Shown here in pieces: positions 53,184-61,936 of a DNA stretch of 64,000 bases (position 1 is its first letter; each line of letters opens with the position of its first letter). Source of the stretch: DATFFO01 sp963744905 (GTDB taxonomy: Bacteria; Actinomycetota; Acidimicrobiia; Spongiisociales; ZC4RG35); NCBI GenBank assembly GCA_963744905.1, contig CAVUUV010000005.1, forward strand, positions 434,001 through 498,000, given 5' to 3'. The translations under genes were made by a program, and so were the position numbers. The notes under the pieces are model-generated. The model ran no database searches, was not told the DNA's origin, and saw only the letters and a program-made list of their open reading frames with translations.

Positions 53184-54272
53184 ATGAGGCTGTTTATCGC
53201 AGCAATCGGTGTCGCAGGTTCGTTCCTGATGCTCTGGCATCTGACAGCCCTGCCGTTGGACTTGTCGGCCGACTGGGCAGCAGCGCAGGCCATTTCCGAT
53301 GGCGTGACTCCGTATCAGCCATCGGAGAACTTCGCTCCGGACTATGGGGTCCCCGGCAACGAGGAGGCGTATCCTCGCACTCCAGGGGCGCTGCTGCTGG
53401 GGATGCCGCTTGCCCTGCTGCCCTATTCGGGGCTGCGAATCACCGGGTATCTGCTCGTGGTCATCGGTCTGATCGCCACCGCGGTGCTGCTGGCACGGAT
53501 GTATGAACTGGCCTGGTGGTGGCTGATCGGCATGATGCCTTTGTTTCTGCTCACCGCTCCCGGCGTGGTCACCGGGATCATGGCCAATCCTGCGGTGCTG
53601 GTCGCCCCGCTGATCATGCTGACCTTGCTCATGGGCCACAGGGAAGACTCGTACCTCGCCGGTGTTCCGGTCGGTGTGGCGACCGTGCTGAAGATGTGGC
53701 CGTGGGCGATTGCTGCGGTCCTTTTCTTCTCGGGCCGACGCAAGATGGGGGTCGGGGCAGCTGTCTCTTTCGGGCTGGTCAACCTGGCGGGTCTTCTGCT
53801 GCCGGGCATCTCTTTGTCCGGAGCGGTCGACACGTTGCGAGCAGTTACGTGGCGGCTCGACTATGGCGACAACGGGTCCCTGGCTGCCCTCATCGGTTCG
53901 ACCGTCGTCGCCCAGCTGTTGCTGGTGGTGGCCATCTGGTGGCTTTCCCGGTTCGAGTGGGAAGCTGCCGCGGTCGCCTCTGTGGCGTTCGCCCTGTTCC
54001 TGGCGCCCCTCCTGTGGCCAACTTATCTGATTCCCGAGGTCATCGTGCTGGTCTGGGCGTGGAGGCAAGAGTCGAAGGTCCCGCTCCTGGCGGCCGTTGT
54101 GTCCCTGTTGTGGGTCGTGGTGCCGGGTGGAACGGTCACCATGGTGATTGGCTTGCTGTCGGTGACGGCGGCAATCGACGGGCTGCGTCTCATGTCACGA
54201 CCTGGGCTCGAAGCACCTGCTCTTCGTCCGCAGTGGCGGTCCATCCGTGGCCGACGGCTCCCTTCTCGGTGA
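53184..54272 (+). CDS. GT87-like polyprenol-phosphate mannosyltransferase
   Basis: A 362-aa integral membrane protein with about ten hydrophobic spans, fitting the GT-C glycosyltransferase family 87 (PimE-like / DUF2029) that use polyprenol-phosphate-mannose donors. The first extracytoplasmic loop has DLSADWAAAQAISDGVTPYQ, with the aspartate expected for catalysis near the end of the first span. The neighbouring Ppm1-like donor synthase is elsewhere in this window. GTG 53175 is an alternative start lying inside the inverted repeat. Confidence 0.8.
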   Translation: MRLFIAAIGVAGSFLMLWHLTALPLDLSADWAAAQAISDGVTPYQPSENFAPDYGVPGNEEAYPRTPGALLLGMPLALLPYSGLRITGYLLVVIGLIATAVLLARMYELAWWWLIGMMPLFLLTAPGVVTGIMANPAVLVAPLIMLTLLMGHREDSYLAGVPVGVATVLKMWPWAIAAVLFFSGRRKMGVGAAVSFGLVNLAGLLLPGISLSGAVDTLRAVTWRLDYGDNGSLAALIGSTVVAQLLLVVAIWWLSRFEWEAAAVASVAFALFLAPLLWPTYLIPEVIVLVWAWRQESKVPLLAAVVSLLWVVVPGGTVTMVIGLLSVTAAIDGLRLMSRPGLEAPALRPQWRSIRGRRLPSR

Positions 54273-54453
54273 ACCGTCCACCACCGGCAGTCATGTAACC
54301 GGAGACACCCGTGCCCGCGCCGGTGGTGGCGTCGGTGGCCAGGTCGAGGCTCGATGGGTCCTGGCACCAGCAGACGATCCAGTAGTCGCCTGCGGCGTCG
54401 ATCGGGGCGTTTATCGGCCAGTAGATCCCGTGTGGCGTCGGGGTGGTGTCCAT
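54190..54453 (-). CDS. Unidentified short minus-strand reading frame
   Basis: An 87-codon frame (MDTTPTPHGIYWPINAPIDA, then DYWIVCWCQDPSS, then TGAGTGVSGYMTAGGG) with a strong C3/G3 codon bias, which argues it may once have coded for protein. Its last 80 bases overlap the GT87 gene. The frame stays open upstream of the ATG without a start. I do not recognise it; it may be a gene remnant. Confidence 0.35.
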   Translation of the reverse strand: MDTTPTPHGIYWPINAPIDAAGDYWIVCWCQDPSSLDLATDATTGAGTGVSGYMTAGGGRFTEKGAVGHGWTATADEEQVLRAQVVT

Positions 54454-54459
54454 CAGGAA

Positions 54460-54624
54460 CGTGTTGCCGAGGTGAAGGGCACGGACTCGGGTCTCGATCC
54501 TGCCTCCGACACGGCCCTGTGCCAGGAGGGCTACGTCACGCTCACCCCGCTCGACACCGTGCAGCCCGCCCCTTATCCGGATGTGGCCGCCCGGGACGTG
54601 TGGCCCCGCTCACCGTCCTCATAG
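54460..54624 (+). pseudogene. Possible remnant of a SurE-like 5'-nucleotidase C-terminus
   Basis: The plus-strand frame ending LDPASDTALCQEGYVTLTPL, then DTVQPAPYP resembles the C-terminal strand region of SurE nucleotidases (S/T-D-x-A-x2-x-G-Y-V-x-x-T-P-L). Nothing upstream in frame matches the catalytic half. Identity is tentative. Confidence 0.35.
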
Positions 54625-54673
54625 GAAGGCACTTGGTGGCAGGGGTAGTGGTTGGTCGTCGAAGGCCGACCCC

Positions 54674-56023
54674 TCAGAGGGCGGGCAGGAACGAGGGCTG
54701 ACACTGATCGGGGGTGGAGGCGTTGATGGACCGGTAGGGCATCCACCGCCACCACCACGGGACCGGCGCCGAAAGAGCGGGGTCATCCCCGATGCGGCTC
54801 AGCTCAACCCGTTGGCCGGCCCGTAGGTAGTCGAGGGATGCGTCGAGATGATCGACGGCGTAGTAACGCAGGGAGGGCCAGGGCAGCAAATAGCCGAAAT
54901 CGGCATATGACTGCAGGCCGGAGTCCGAGCTGGACAGGACCGTGACCAGATCGTGCTGACCATCCCTGAGCGGGTATGTGGCCTGCACGACGTAGTGATT
55001 CGAGTCCCCGTCCACGGTGACGAGATTCGAGTACATGTTCCAGCCGTAAGCGGTTTTCAGCTCCAGGTAAGGCGTCAACCCGTTGGCCACCACCAGGATC
55101 GCCAGGACAACGCCTGCCCACCCCACCCGCCAGCTCAGCAAGCTGGGATCGGTCACGGACCCGAAGGCGGCCCACAGCACCAATGCCATGTAGGGGATCC
55201 ACCAGACGAAAGACCCGTCGCTCAGCAGGCGGAGTGATGTATCGGTGAGGGGGGTGACGCTGGCCACGGTGACCATCGTCCCGACGGCTATGACCACCCC
55301 CGCCAGGAACCAACGCAAAGGGCGGAGCGAAGGGGCCGCGACGGCCTCGAAACGATCGGAGTAATAGTCGGGGAGGAAGAGGATGAAGAGAGGGAAGAGC
55401 ACCCCGGAGAAATCGTAGAAGTGCTGGGCCAGATCGAAGGTGAGCAAGCCGTGGAAGGAGAGGGCCAGAAGGGCTCCCCAGGACCGGGTCCGACGGTTGA
55501 TCAGGAGTATGGGAACCGACACCTCGACCAGGGCCGGGCCCCACGAGGCGACCCATCCGAAGGGACCGGAGGGCGAAAGCCCGCTGACCCCGACTTCTGT
55601 CAGAGCCTGGTTGGCGTAGAACACGCCGCAACTGGTGGTGGGGTCGAGGAAGCCGCTGTTGATCTTGGCGAAGGCGGCGAAGATGTAGAAGAGGAGGAGG
55701 ATCACCCGGGCCGCGGGTTCGAAATTGTCCCACCGCCCCCAGGTGAGGAGGTAGGCGAGAGAGACGATCCCCGCCAGCAGCCAATGGTTGCCCAACACCG
55801 GAGCCTCGAGTGCCACGGTCACGGGGATGACGGCGGACAGAGCCAAAAGCAGCGGCCGCCCCGGAGCCACGATCGTCATCGTGGCCAAGAGCCCCGCCAC
55901 CGCCAGGAAAACACCGATCAGGGTGGGATGGGGCCAGGCGTCGCCATAGCGCCAGTTCCCCGCCAGATGGGCGATAACGGCTACCCCCCACATCCGTGCG
56001 AACACACGATGGCGCGTGGTCAT
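54674..56023 (-). CDS. HTTM-like multi-span membrane protein
   Basis: A 449-aa protein from ATG 56023 with about ten hydrophobic segments. The pattern ARVILLLFYIFAAFAKIN, FGWVASWGPALVEV and HFYDFSGVLFPLFILFLPDY resembles the HTTM family related to vitamin-K-dependent gamma-carboxylases. The C-terminal 100 residues are soluble. The longer upstream frame (to 56314) lies across the methyltransferase gene and is spurious. Confidence 0.7.
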   Translation of the reverse strand: MTTRHRVFARMWGVAVIAHLAGNWRYGDAWPHPTLIGVFLAVAGLLATMTIVAPGRPLLLALSAVIPVTVALEAPVLGNHWLLAGIVSLAYLLTWGRWDNFEPAARVILLLFYIFAAFAKINSGFLDPTTSCGVFYANQALTEVGVSGLSPSGPFGWVASWGPALVEVSVPILLINRRTRSWGALLALSFHGLLTFDLAQHFYDFSGVLFPLFILFLPDYYSDRFEAVAAPSLRPLRWFLAGVVIAVGTMVTVASVTPLTDTSLRLLSDGSFVWWIPYMALVLWAAFGSVTDPSLLSWRVGWAGVVLAILVVANGLTPYLELKTAYGWNMYSNLVTVDGDSNHYVVQATYPLRDGQHDLVTVLSSSDSGLQSYADFGYLLPWPSLRYYAVDHLDASLDYLRAGQRVELSRIGDDPALSAPVPWWWRWMPYRSINASTPDQCQPSFLPAL

Positions 56024-56066
56024 GGCCCGTATTGTCGACCGGAGGAGGTCCCCGATGGAGTCTTTC

Positions 56067-56774
56067 CTAAGCCAACACCCAGCGAACACCCAACAACCGT
56101 GGCAAGTGGTCCTGTCCCACCAACGCTGGAATCCTCTCCTTCTGGGCCGGGCTGACACCCTGCTCCACGACCCGTTCCATCCGCCACCCCACGTCGGCAG
56201 CTGCGTTGAACAGATCAGCCATCGAGCGATGATGAAATCGCACCGCGCCATCACCGGCCGGTTCGTCGGAGTGTCCGCGGCCGAAGTACTCACCAGGGCG
56301 CCACAGGATCTCACCGTCCTCGTCGAGGATCGGCGTCGAGCCGGGAGCGGTCCAGTAGGGGTGGTTGATCACCAGGGCCAAAACCCCTCCGGGGCGAGTG
56401 ACCCGGGCCGATTCCTCGAACACGGGCCGTTCGTCGGGCAGGTGCTCGAGGACGAGGACGACCAGAACCCCATCGATCGAATCGTCCTCGAGAAAGGAGA
56501 GAGGCGGCACCGTAGCCCGATGCACCTCTCCGTAGCGGGCCGCTATCTCCAAGAGACCAGGAGAGACATCGACCCCGATCGCCCGAGCTCCGCGCTCGGC
56601 CAGGGCCGCCATGGCCCTGCCCTCCCCACACCCCAGGTCCAGATAGACCCGACCCGGTTGCGGATCGAGTAGCTCGAGCCCCAGCGGCAGGACCTCTTCC
56701 TCATAGGCCGGATCGGATGCCAGTTCCTCCAGCCACCAGTCGGCCAAACCCGCCCAGTCGGACTCCGGGCTCAG
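56067..56774 (-). CDS. SAM-dependent methyltransferase
   Basis: A 235-aa class-I methyltransferase. SAM-binding motif VYLDLGCGEGRAMAALAERG, then IGVDVSPGLLEIA and the motif VLVVLVLEHLPDERPVF are clear. The start is uncertain. CTG 56774 overlaps the epimerase stop as CTGA, and TTG further in (GLADWWLEEL) and ATG 56846 (overlapping the epimerase by 76 bases) are alternatives. Likely modifies a glycan or sugar intermediate of this island. Confidence 0.85.
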   Translation of the reverse strand: MSPESDWAGLADWWLEELASDPAYEEEVLPLGLELLDPQPGRVYLDLGCGEGRAMAALAERGARAIGVDVSPGLLEIAARYGEVHRATVPPLSFLEDDSIDGVLVVLVLEHLPDERPVFEESARVTRPGGVLALVINHPYWTAPGSTPILDEDGEILWRPGEYFGRGHSDEPAGDGAVRFHHRSMADLFNAAADVGWRMERVVEQGVSPAQKERIPALVGQDHLPRLLGVRWVLA

Positions 56775-57769
56775 AGTTCCAGTACCTCGCGGAACCAGGG
56801 AAGGGTCTTCTCCAGGCCCTCGAGCAGCGAGTATTGCGGCTTCCAACCCAGGAGGTTCTCGGCCTGGGCGGTGTCGGGCCTACGCACGGTGGGATCGTCG
56901 GTGGGGCGGGGGTGAAACTCGATCCCGGGATGGTTACCGACCACGTCCTGGATGGTCTCTGCCAACTCCAGCATGGTCACCTCCTCGGGGTTGCCGATGT
57001 TGATCGGCCCGGTCTCCTCCGACAGCAAGAGGCGACAGATCCCCTCGATGAGATCGTCGACGTAGCACAGTGAACGGGTCTGGGTGCCGTCTCCGTGGAC
57101 CGGCAGGGGTCGGTTCTCCAGCGCCGCCTTGAAGAAGGCAGGCACCGCCCGACCGTCGTTGGCCCTCATCAACGGACCGAAGGTATTGAAGATGCGGACG
57201 ATACGGACCGGCAGGTCGTGCTGGCGGTGATAGGCCAGGGTGAGGGCCTCGGCGAACCTCTTCGCCTCGTCGTAGACCCCGCGGGGGCCGATCGGGTTGA
57301 CATTGCCCCAGTAAGTCTCCGGCTGGGGATTGACCAGCGGGTCGCCGTAGACCTCCGAGGTGGAAGCGAGGAAGAAGACGGCCCCTTTATCGCGGGCCAG
57401 GCCCAGACCCTTGTGAGTCCCGAAGGCACCCACCTTGAGTGTGTGGATGGGCCATTTCAGGTAATCGATCGGCGAGGCGGGCGACGCGAAGTTGAGGACA
57501 TAGTCGACATCGCCCTGAACGTGCAGATAATCGGTGACGTCGTAGTTGATGAGCCGGAACTGGCCGTTTTCGAGCAGGTGATCGACGTTGTCGGCGTTAC
57601 CGGTGATCATGTTGTCGATGGCGGTCACCCGGGCACCGGATCGCACCAGTGCCGTGCACATATGAGCACCCAGGAACCCGGCACCTCCCAGCACCACCGC
57701 ATGTCGATCGGCGAAGTCTTGGAATTCTGTCGGTCCGCCAGCCATGAGTCCGTCCTGAAAGCCTGTCAT
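56771..57769 (-). CDS. NAD-dependent sugar epimerase/dehydratase, UDP-glucuronate decarboxylase-like
   Basis: A 332-aa SDR protein. Rossmann motif GGAGFLG (28-34), active-site Y166 and K170 in VYDEAKR, and the segment TSEVYGDPLVNPQPETYWGN (137-156) are characteristic of UXS-type enzymes, which convert UDP-glucuronate to UDP-xylose. Its product would feed a xylose-containing surface glycan. It precedes a methyltransferase gene by overlap. Confidence 0.85.
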   Translation of the reverse strand: MTGFQDGLMAGGPTEFQDFADRHAVVLGGAGFLGAHMCTALVRSGARVTAIDNMITGNADNVDHLLENGQFRLINYDVTDYLHVQGDVDYVLNFASPASPIDYLKWPIHTLKVGAFGTHKGLGLARDKGAVFFLASTSEVYGDPLVNPQPETYWGNVNPIGPRGVYDEAKRFAEALTLAYHRQHDLPVRIVRIFNTFGPLMRANDGRAVPAFFKAALENRPLPVHGDGTQTRSLCYVDDLIEGICRLLLSEETGPINIGNPEEVTMLELAETIQDVVGNHPGIEFHPRPTDDPTVRRPDTAQAENLLGWKPQYSLLEGLEKTLPWFREVLEL

Positions 57770-57824
57770 GTAGAGCCTATCGGCTTCCCGTATGGGAACT
57801 GGACCAAGAAGTGGGAGGAGCGGA

Positions 57825-59229
57825 TCAGGTCGGCTTGCGAGCCACCGCCAGCAGGCTCAGCCCGGAGCCGTTCATCGTCTGATCCACACGACTGAGCACA
57901 GGGGACACCCAATCTGCCGCTTTCGCTTCCCAGGTACGTATGGCGGACCGGTCCCGACCACCGGTGAGGGTCCACAGACGGTGACCCAACCGATTGAACG
58001 GGCGAACGAAGACCGCTTCCATGCCGGCCTCTCTCAGCAATTCGAGTAACTGCGACTCGGTGAATCTCTGCTCGTGACGCAGAGAGCGGTCCAGGGCTGA
58101 ATACAAGTCCGGATCGGCCGGGACCTGAACTAGTAGGGTTCCTTCCGGTCTCAGGGCAGAAGTGATATTTCTCAACATCAGGTCGGGCCGCTCGGTGCGC
58201 TGCAGGTCGTTGAACAGGACAACCGAGTCGAAGCTTGCTTCACCTGCCGCTGCCGAGAACTGAGGCGACTCTGGATTGGCCTGGATCACCTCGACGTTCT
58301 CGAGGTGACTGAAACGCCGCCTGAGACTCTCCGCGAACACGGGTGACGGATCGGTGATGGTCAGAGAGGGAACGTTTAGCAGTTGAGAAGACAGGTGGCC
58401 AGGACCGCCACCGACTTCCAGAACTCGGTCTCCGAGGAAGCCGTCGAATTGTGCCAGCAGCCAACGTCTGTACCTGGGGGCCCGACCGAGCGCATGCCGG
58501 GTCCGATGGGAGGGCTCTTCCGTGAATCGGGTGTCGAGGAATCGGAACCTGAAGATCAGCCAGAGGGCCTGCAGGCCATCTCGCCAACCGATGTTCTTTC
58601 CCTCGGCGTAGGTGCGACCGTGATAGCTGATCGGCACCTCATATATCCGGGCTCCCCATTGAGCGAGGCGGGCGGTGATCTCCGGCTCTATGCCGAACCG
58701 GTCAGAGGTGAGCCTGAGATTCTCGAGGATGTCCGCCCGGACCGCCTTGTAGCAGGTCTCCATGTCGGTGAGATTGAGATCGTTGGCCATATTGGACAGA
58801 CCCGTGAGCAGCTTGTTACCCAGGGCATGCCAGAAGAAAAGGACCCGACGCTCTTCGGAGGCGGCAAACCGCGACCCATACACTGCGTCCGCCCTTCCCT
58901 CCAGAATGGGTTTCAGGACCCGGGGATATTCTTCGGGGTCGTACTCGAGATCGGCGTCCTGAATGATGGCGATGTCACCGGTCATATGCTCGATGGCGGT
59001 GCGAATTGCCTTGCCCTTCCCCATGTTGTGTGGCTGGACGATCAACCGGATCCGGTCGTCGTCTGCCGCCAGCTTCTGGAGGATGGCGACCGAATCGTCA
59101 CTCGAACCGTCGTCGACGGCCACGATCTCGATCTCCATCTCCACGGGCGAACCGGAGAACCCGGTCGACGATGGTCCGCAGGGTGCGGGACTCGTTGTAC
59201 ACGGGCATGAGGACGGAGAGTCGAGGCAT
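57825..59229 (-). CDS. GT2 glycosyltransferase fused to SAM methyltransferase, one frameshift near the N-terminus
   Basis: The N-terminal part starts MPRLSVLMPVYNESRTLR at ATG 59229 and breaks after RVLR; the remainder resumes at EIEIVAVDDGSSDDSVAILQ. One extra base in the region 59149-59157 explains it, as a duplicated copy nearby reads RVLRSPVEM without the break. The GT2 domain (DADLEYDPEEYPRVL, then GSRFAASEERR) spans about 1-230. The C-terminal domain is a methyltransferase with RVLEVGGGPGHLSSQLL. Fused forms of this type are known. Confidence 0.85.
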
Positions 59230-59505
59230 GGGAGAAGGGTATCGCGAACTGGCCGGGCTTCAGGGACGGTGCGGACCGGCGACGAAAATCGTCTCCAATG
59301 CTCTGGCGAAAGCGGACGACGTCTGGTTCATCGCCGGTCTCTTGGTGGCCGGGTTCCTGCAACTCGCCCAGACACGAATTCTGGGCGGCGATCGCCACGG
59401 CTCTGCTGGCAATCGGCTCGGCAGATCCTGTGTCAGCAAGTGGTCGCCGAGGAATTGGGAGGAGCGATCGTCCAGCAGGGCTATGGCCAGGATAGCTACG
59501 GAATT
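59097..59505. repeat. 409-bp tandem duplication, copy A
   Basis: Covers the 5' end of the GT2 gene (minus strand) and the 5' end of a divergent membrane-protein gene (plus strand). Copy B begins 409 bases later. The two copies are clearly alignable but diverged. Confidence 0.75.
59270..59500 (+). pseudogene. Truncated 5' copy of the membrane protein gene
   Basis: In copy A, the plus-strand frames read ADDVWFIAGLLVAGFLQLAQ, then TALLAIGSADPVS and EELGGAIVQQGYGQD in three different frames. They match, in order, the N-terminus of the intact gene that starts at 59702, but with at least two frame changes and no downstream part. Remnant produced by the tandem duplication. Confidence 0.7.
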
Positions 59506-59637
59506 GTCACTCGAACCGTCGTCGACGGCCACGATCTCGATCCTCATCTCTACCGGCGAACGGAGAACTCGGTCGACGATCGTCCGCAGGGTGCGAGACT
59601 CGTTGTATACGGGCATGAGCACTGACAGCCGCGGCAT
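59503..59637 (-). pseudogene. Truncated 5' copy of the GT2 gene
   Basis: In copy B, the minus strand reads MPRLSVLMPVYNESRTLRTI, then VDRVLRSPVEMRIEIVAVDD from ATG 59637, matching the start of the intact GT2 gene in frame, and then runs into antisense of copy A. It lacks all later GT2 sequence. Confidence 0.75.
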
Positions 59638-59914
59638 GACGAAATGGTATCGCGACGAGTGGATGCTTCAGGGACAAGCCATCCACGACGAAAATCGTGT
59701 CATGAGCACCGAGGGAAGAAGAAGAGTCGCTTATTGGTTCATCGCTGGCGTTGTTGTGGCCGGATTTCTCCAATTCGCCCAGGTACGAGCACTGGGCGGA
59801 GGCCCATCAGCGCTTCTGTCGATCGGATCGTCAGACCCTGTCTCGGACCTCGTAATTGATGAGTTGGGTGGAGCGGTGGTCCAGGAAGGATCCGGTCACG
59901 ATGGCCAGGTTTAC
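59506..59914. repeat. 409-bp tandem duplication, copy B
   Basis: Contains the GT2 5' remnant and the 5' end of the intact membrane protein gene at 59702. The copies share the GT2 start, the divergent spacer and the first part of the membrane-protein gene. Confidence 0.75.
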
Positions 59915-60784
59915 TATGCCATGGCTCTGGATCCCTGGGGCGAGAGACTCGGCAACGTGATCAGCGAGTCCACATACCGTTATCGCCGTATCCTGTTTCC
60001 GGCTATGGCCAGCCTGGGAGGGCTTCTGAACGGCAGAGCGCTGTTGTGGTCAATGATCCTCGTGAGTGCACTGTCGCTCGGCGTTGCAGCGGCTGCTGTG
60101 TCTGTCATAGCTTCCTTCCTGGATCTCCCCGGATGGACACCTGTCACAGTGATCGCCAATCCGGGGGTGTGGCTGAGCGTGGAATTGCTCACTCCTGACG
60201 TGATGGCCTTGGGCCTTTCGCTGCTAGCGGTAGCGACATTTCTCCGAAACCGAGTCGTGCTAACTGGCTTCCTCTTGGCCGCAGCAGCCCTAACCAAGGA
60301 ACCCTATGCCGCAGTAGCCATTGGGCTCGCCGGGTTTGCCTGGGTGCGCGAGAAGGATCCACATGTGTCGCTTCGCCTTTTGATGATCGCATTCGTACCG
60401 TCGATCCTGTGGTGGAGTACCGTTCAACTCCGCCTCGGTGGAGATCTATTTCAGGGTGGGAACGTCGACCTACCGCTCCGGGGACTCGTCCAGGCTTCGT
60501 CGAGTTGGATGACGACCGGACCAAAGGATCAGGTGCTGTTTGGACTCTCTCTCATCGCAGTGCTCCTTGGCCTACTTGTCGTCATCAGTGTTCATGATCA
60601 CCTGTGGAAATGGCTCATCGCGCCCTGGCTGTTGATTGCCGTGCTGTCCTCGCACTACGTGTGGGACTACGGCAACAACGCAGCCCGGGCATTCGCACCT
60701 GTGATAACCATGGCCGGTCTGGCCTGGATTCATCGCCTCCGAACCAAGGAAAGGCGCATGTTGGCGGCAGACAATGCATGCTGA
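59702..60784 (+). CDS. Multi-span membrane protein of the glycan island (GT-C-like)
   Basis: A 360-aa protein with about nine hydrophobic spans. The first loop has GSGHDGQVYYAMALDPWGER, then STYRYRRILFPAMASLGG, a motif set (GxDGQxYY...YRxxRILxP) shared by membrane proteins linked to cell-surface polysaccharide formation. Resembles the AZOBR_p60025 family as I recall it. ATG 59702 starts MSTEGRRRVAYWFIAGV. The region has lower GC than core genes. Confidence 0.7.
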   Translation: MSTEGRRRVAYWFIAGVVVAGFLQFAQVRALGGGPSALLSIGSSDPVSDLVIDELGGAVVQEGSGHDGQVYYAMALDPWGERLGNVISESTYRYRRILFPAMASLGGLLNGRALLWSMILVSALSLGVAAAAVSVIASFLDLPGWTPVTVIANPGVWLSVELLTPDVMALGLSLLAVATFLRNRVVLTGFLLAAAALTKEPYAAVAIGLAGFAWVREKDPHVSLRLLMIAFVPSILWWSTVQLRLGGDLFQGGNVDLPLRGLVQASSSWMTTGPKDQVLFGLSLIAVLLGLLVVISVHDHLWKWLIAPWLLIAVLSSHYVWDYGNNAARAFAPVITMAGLAWIHRLRTKERRMLAADNAC

Positions 60785-61936
60785 TGGCATTCGATCACAC
60801 GGTGATCGGCCCTACCCCTTCCGACTGAGACACCATGCACGATGGACAAGGGATCACACATCGAACATCCTTGGTGACCCGGGTCCCGGCGGTGTCCTAT
60901 TCTGGACCGCACTAGCCGCGGCGTTTGCGGCGCTTGTGCTAGTCGCTCAGACGCGAGCGGTGGGCGGGGATCCTGCGCAACTCCTGGCAGCGGGCAACGC
61001 GCCGTTAGAGAAGCTGGTTTCGACCGAACTACCCAACGTTCAGTGGGATCCCGACTTTATCCACGACGGGCATCGCTACTACGCGGTGGCGATCGATCTC
61101 GACCAGACCCGGGCACCCGCTCTCATGGGTGATCCCGTCTACTGGTACCAGCGCATTCTCTATCCGGCTCTGGCAAGCGGGTTCGGCACGTTGTCCGGCA
61201 GGGCAGTGCTCTGGGGCATGATCGCCTGGACCGCCTTCGGCTTCGCCTGGGCAACCGGCGCGACCCATTTGCTGGCCCGTGATTTGGGTCTCCCCCTCGC
61301 TTTCTGCCCTCGGCGGCCATTGCCAACGTTGGACTAATGCTCGGCGTTTCTCTGCTCACGGTCGACCCTTTGGCTCTCGCAATGTTTGTCACGGGGCTCT
61401 GGGCGTGGAACCGTCACAACGAGGCCGGTGCAGGAGTCTGGATGAGTTTGGCGGTACTCGCAAAGGAGGTACTTCCTCGCGCCTGTGGCCGTGCTCGCTC
61501 TGTTCAATCTCGTGAAAGGGGGAGACGGGCCACCATCCCATACCTGCTCTCAGCTCTGCCCGCAATGACCTGGCGAGGAATCCTTGTCCTACGGCTTCCG
61601 GGAAGCGCTGGAAGTGGCGGCAGCCTGGGCTTTCCCGGCGTCGGCTTACTTCGGGCAATACGTGTGTGGTCCGCCGTTGGACCACGGGATCTGCTCTTCA
61701 CCCTGCTTGCGCTCTTGTTTATGGGCCTGGGTGTCGCATCCATCTGGCACCGGAACCGGATCTGGAAATGGTTGATGCTGCCTTGGGTGCTGATCGGCCT
61801 CGTGAGCTCTCGTTGGGTATGGGGCGTGGGAAACAATGCCCTCCGGGTACTGGCCCCCCTCTTGACCTTGGGAATCCTGGCCACGATAGATCAGTTCTGG
61901 CGACGCGAGCCCGCAACTACCCCAGCAACTCCCTGA
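60774..61936 (+). pseudogene. Second related membrane protein gene, frameshifted
   Basis: Homologous to the gene at 59702: HDGHRYYAVAIDLDQT, YWYQRILYPALASGFG and, further on, WKWLMLPWVLIGLVSSRWVW. Frame breaks are seen at about 61301-61306 (one base missing), 61464-61467 (one extra; KE then YFLAPVAVLALFNLVKGG) and 61511-61522 (one missing). Corrected, it reads through to TPATP at 61936. The multiple breaks suggest either decay or a poor-quality stretch. It overlaps the end of the previous gene by about ten bases. Confidence 0.7.

Noticed and set aside
52917..54068. A 383-codon minus-strand frame opposite the GT87 gene
   Set aside because: Antisense to a membrane protein with typical hydrophobic spans; its Gln/Asp/His-rich content shows no homology.
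54804..55991. A 395-codon frame inside the HTTM-like gene on the same strand, other frame
   Set aside because: Arg/Gly/Pro-rich shadow frame of a membrane protein, without family motifs.
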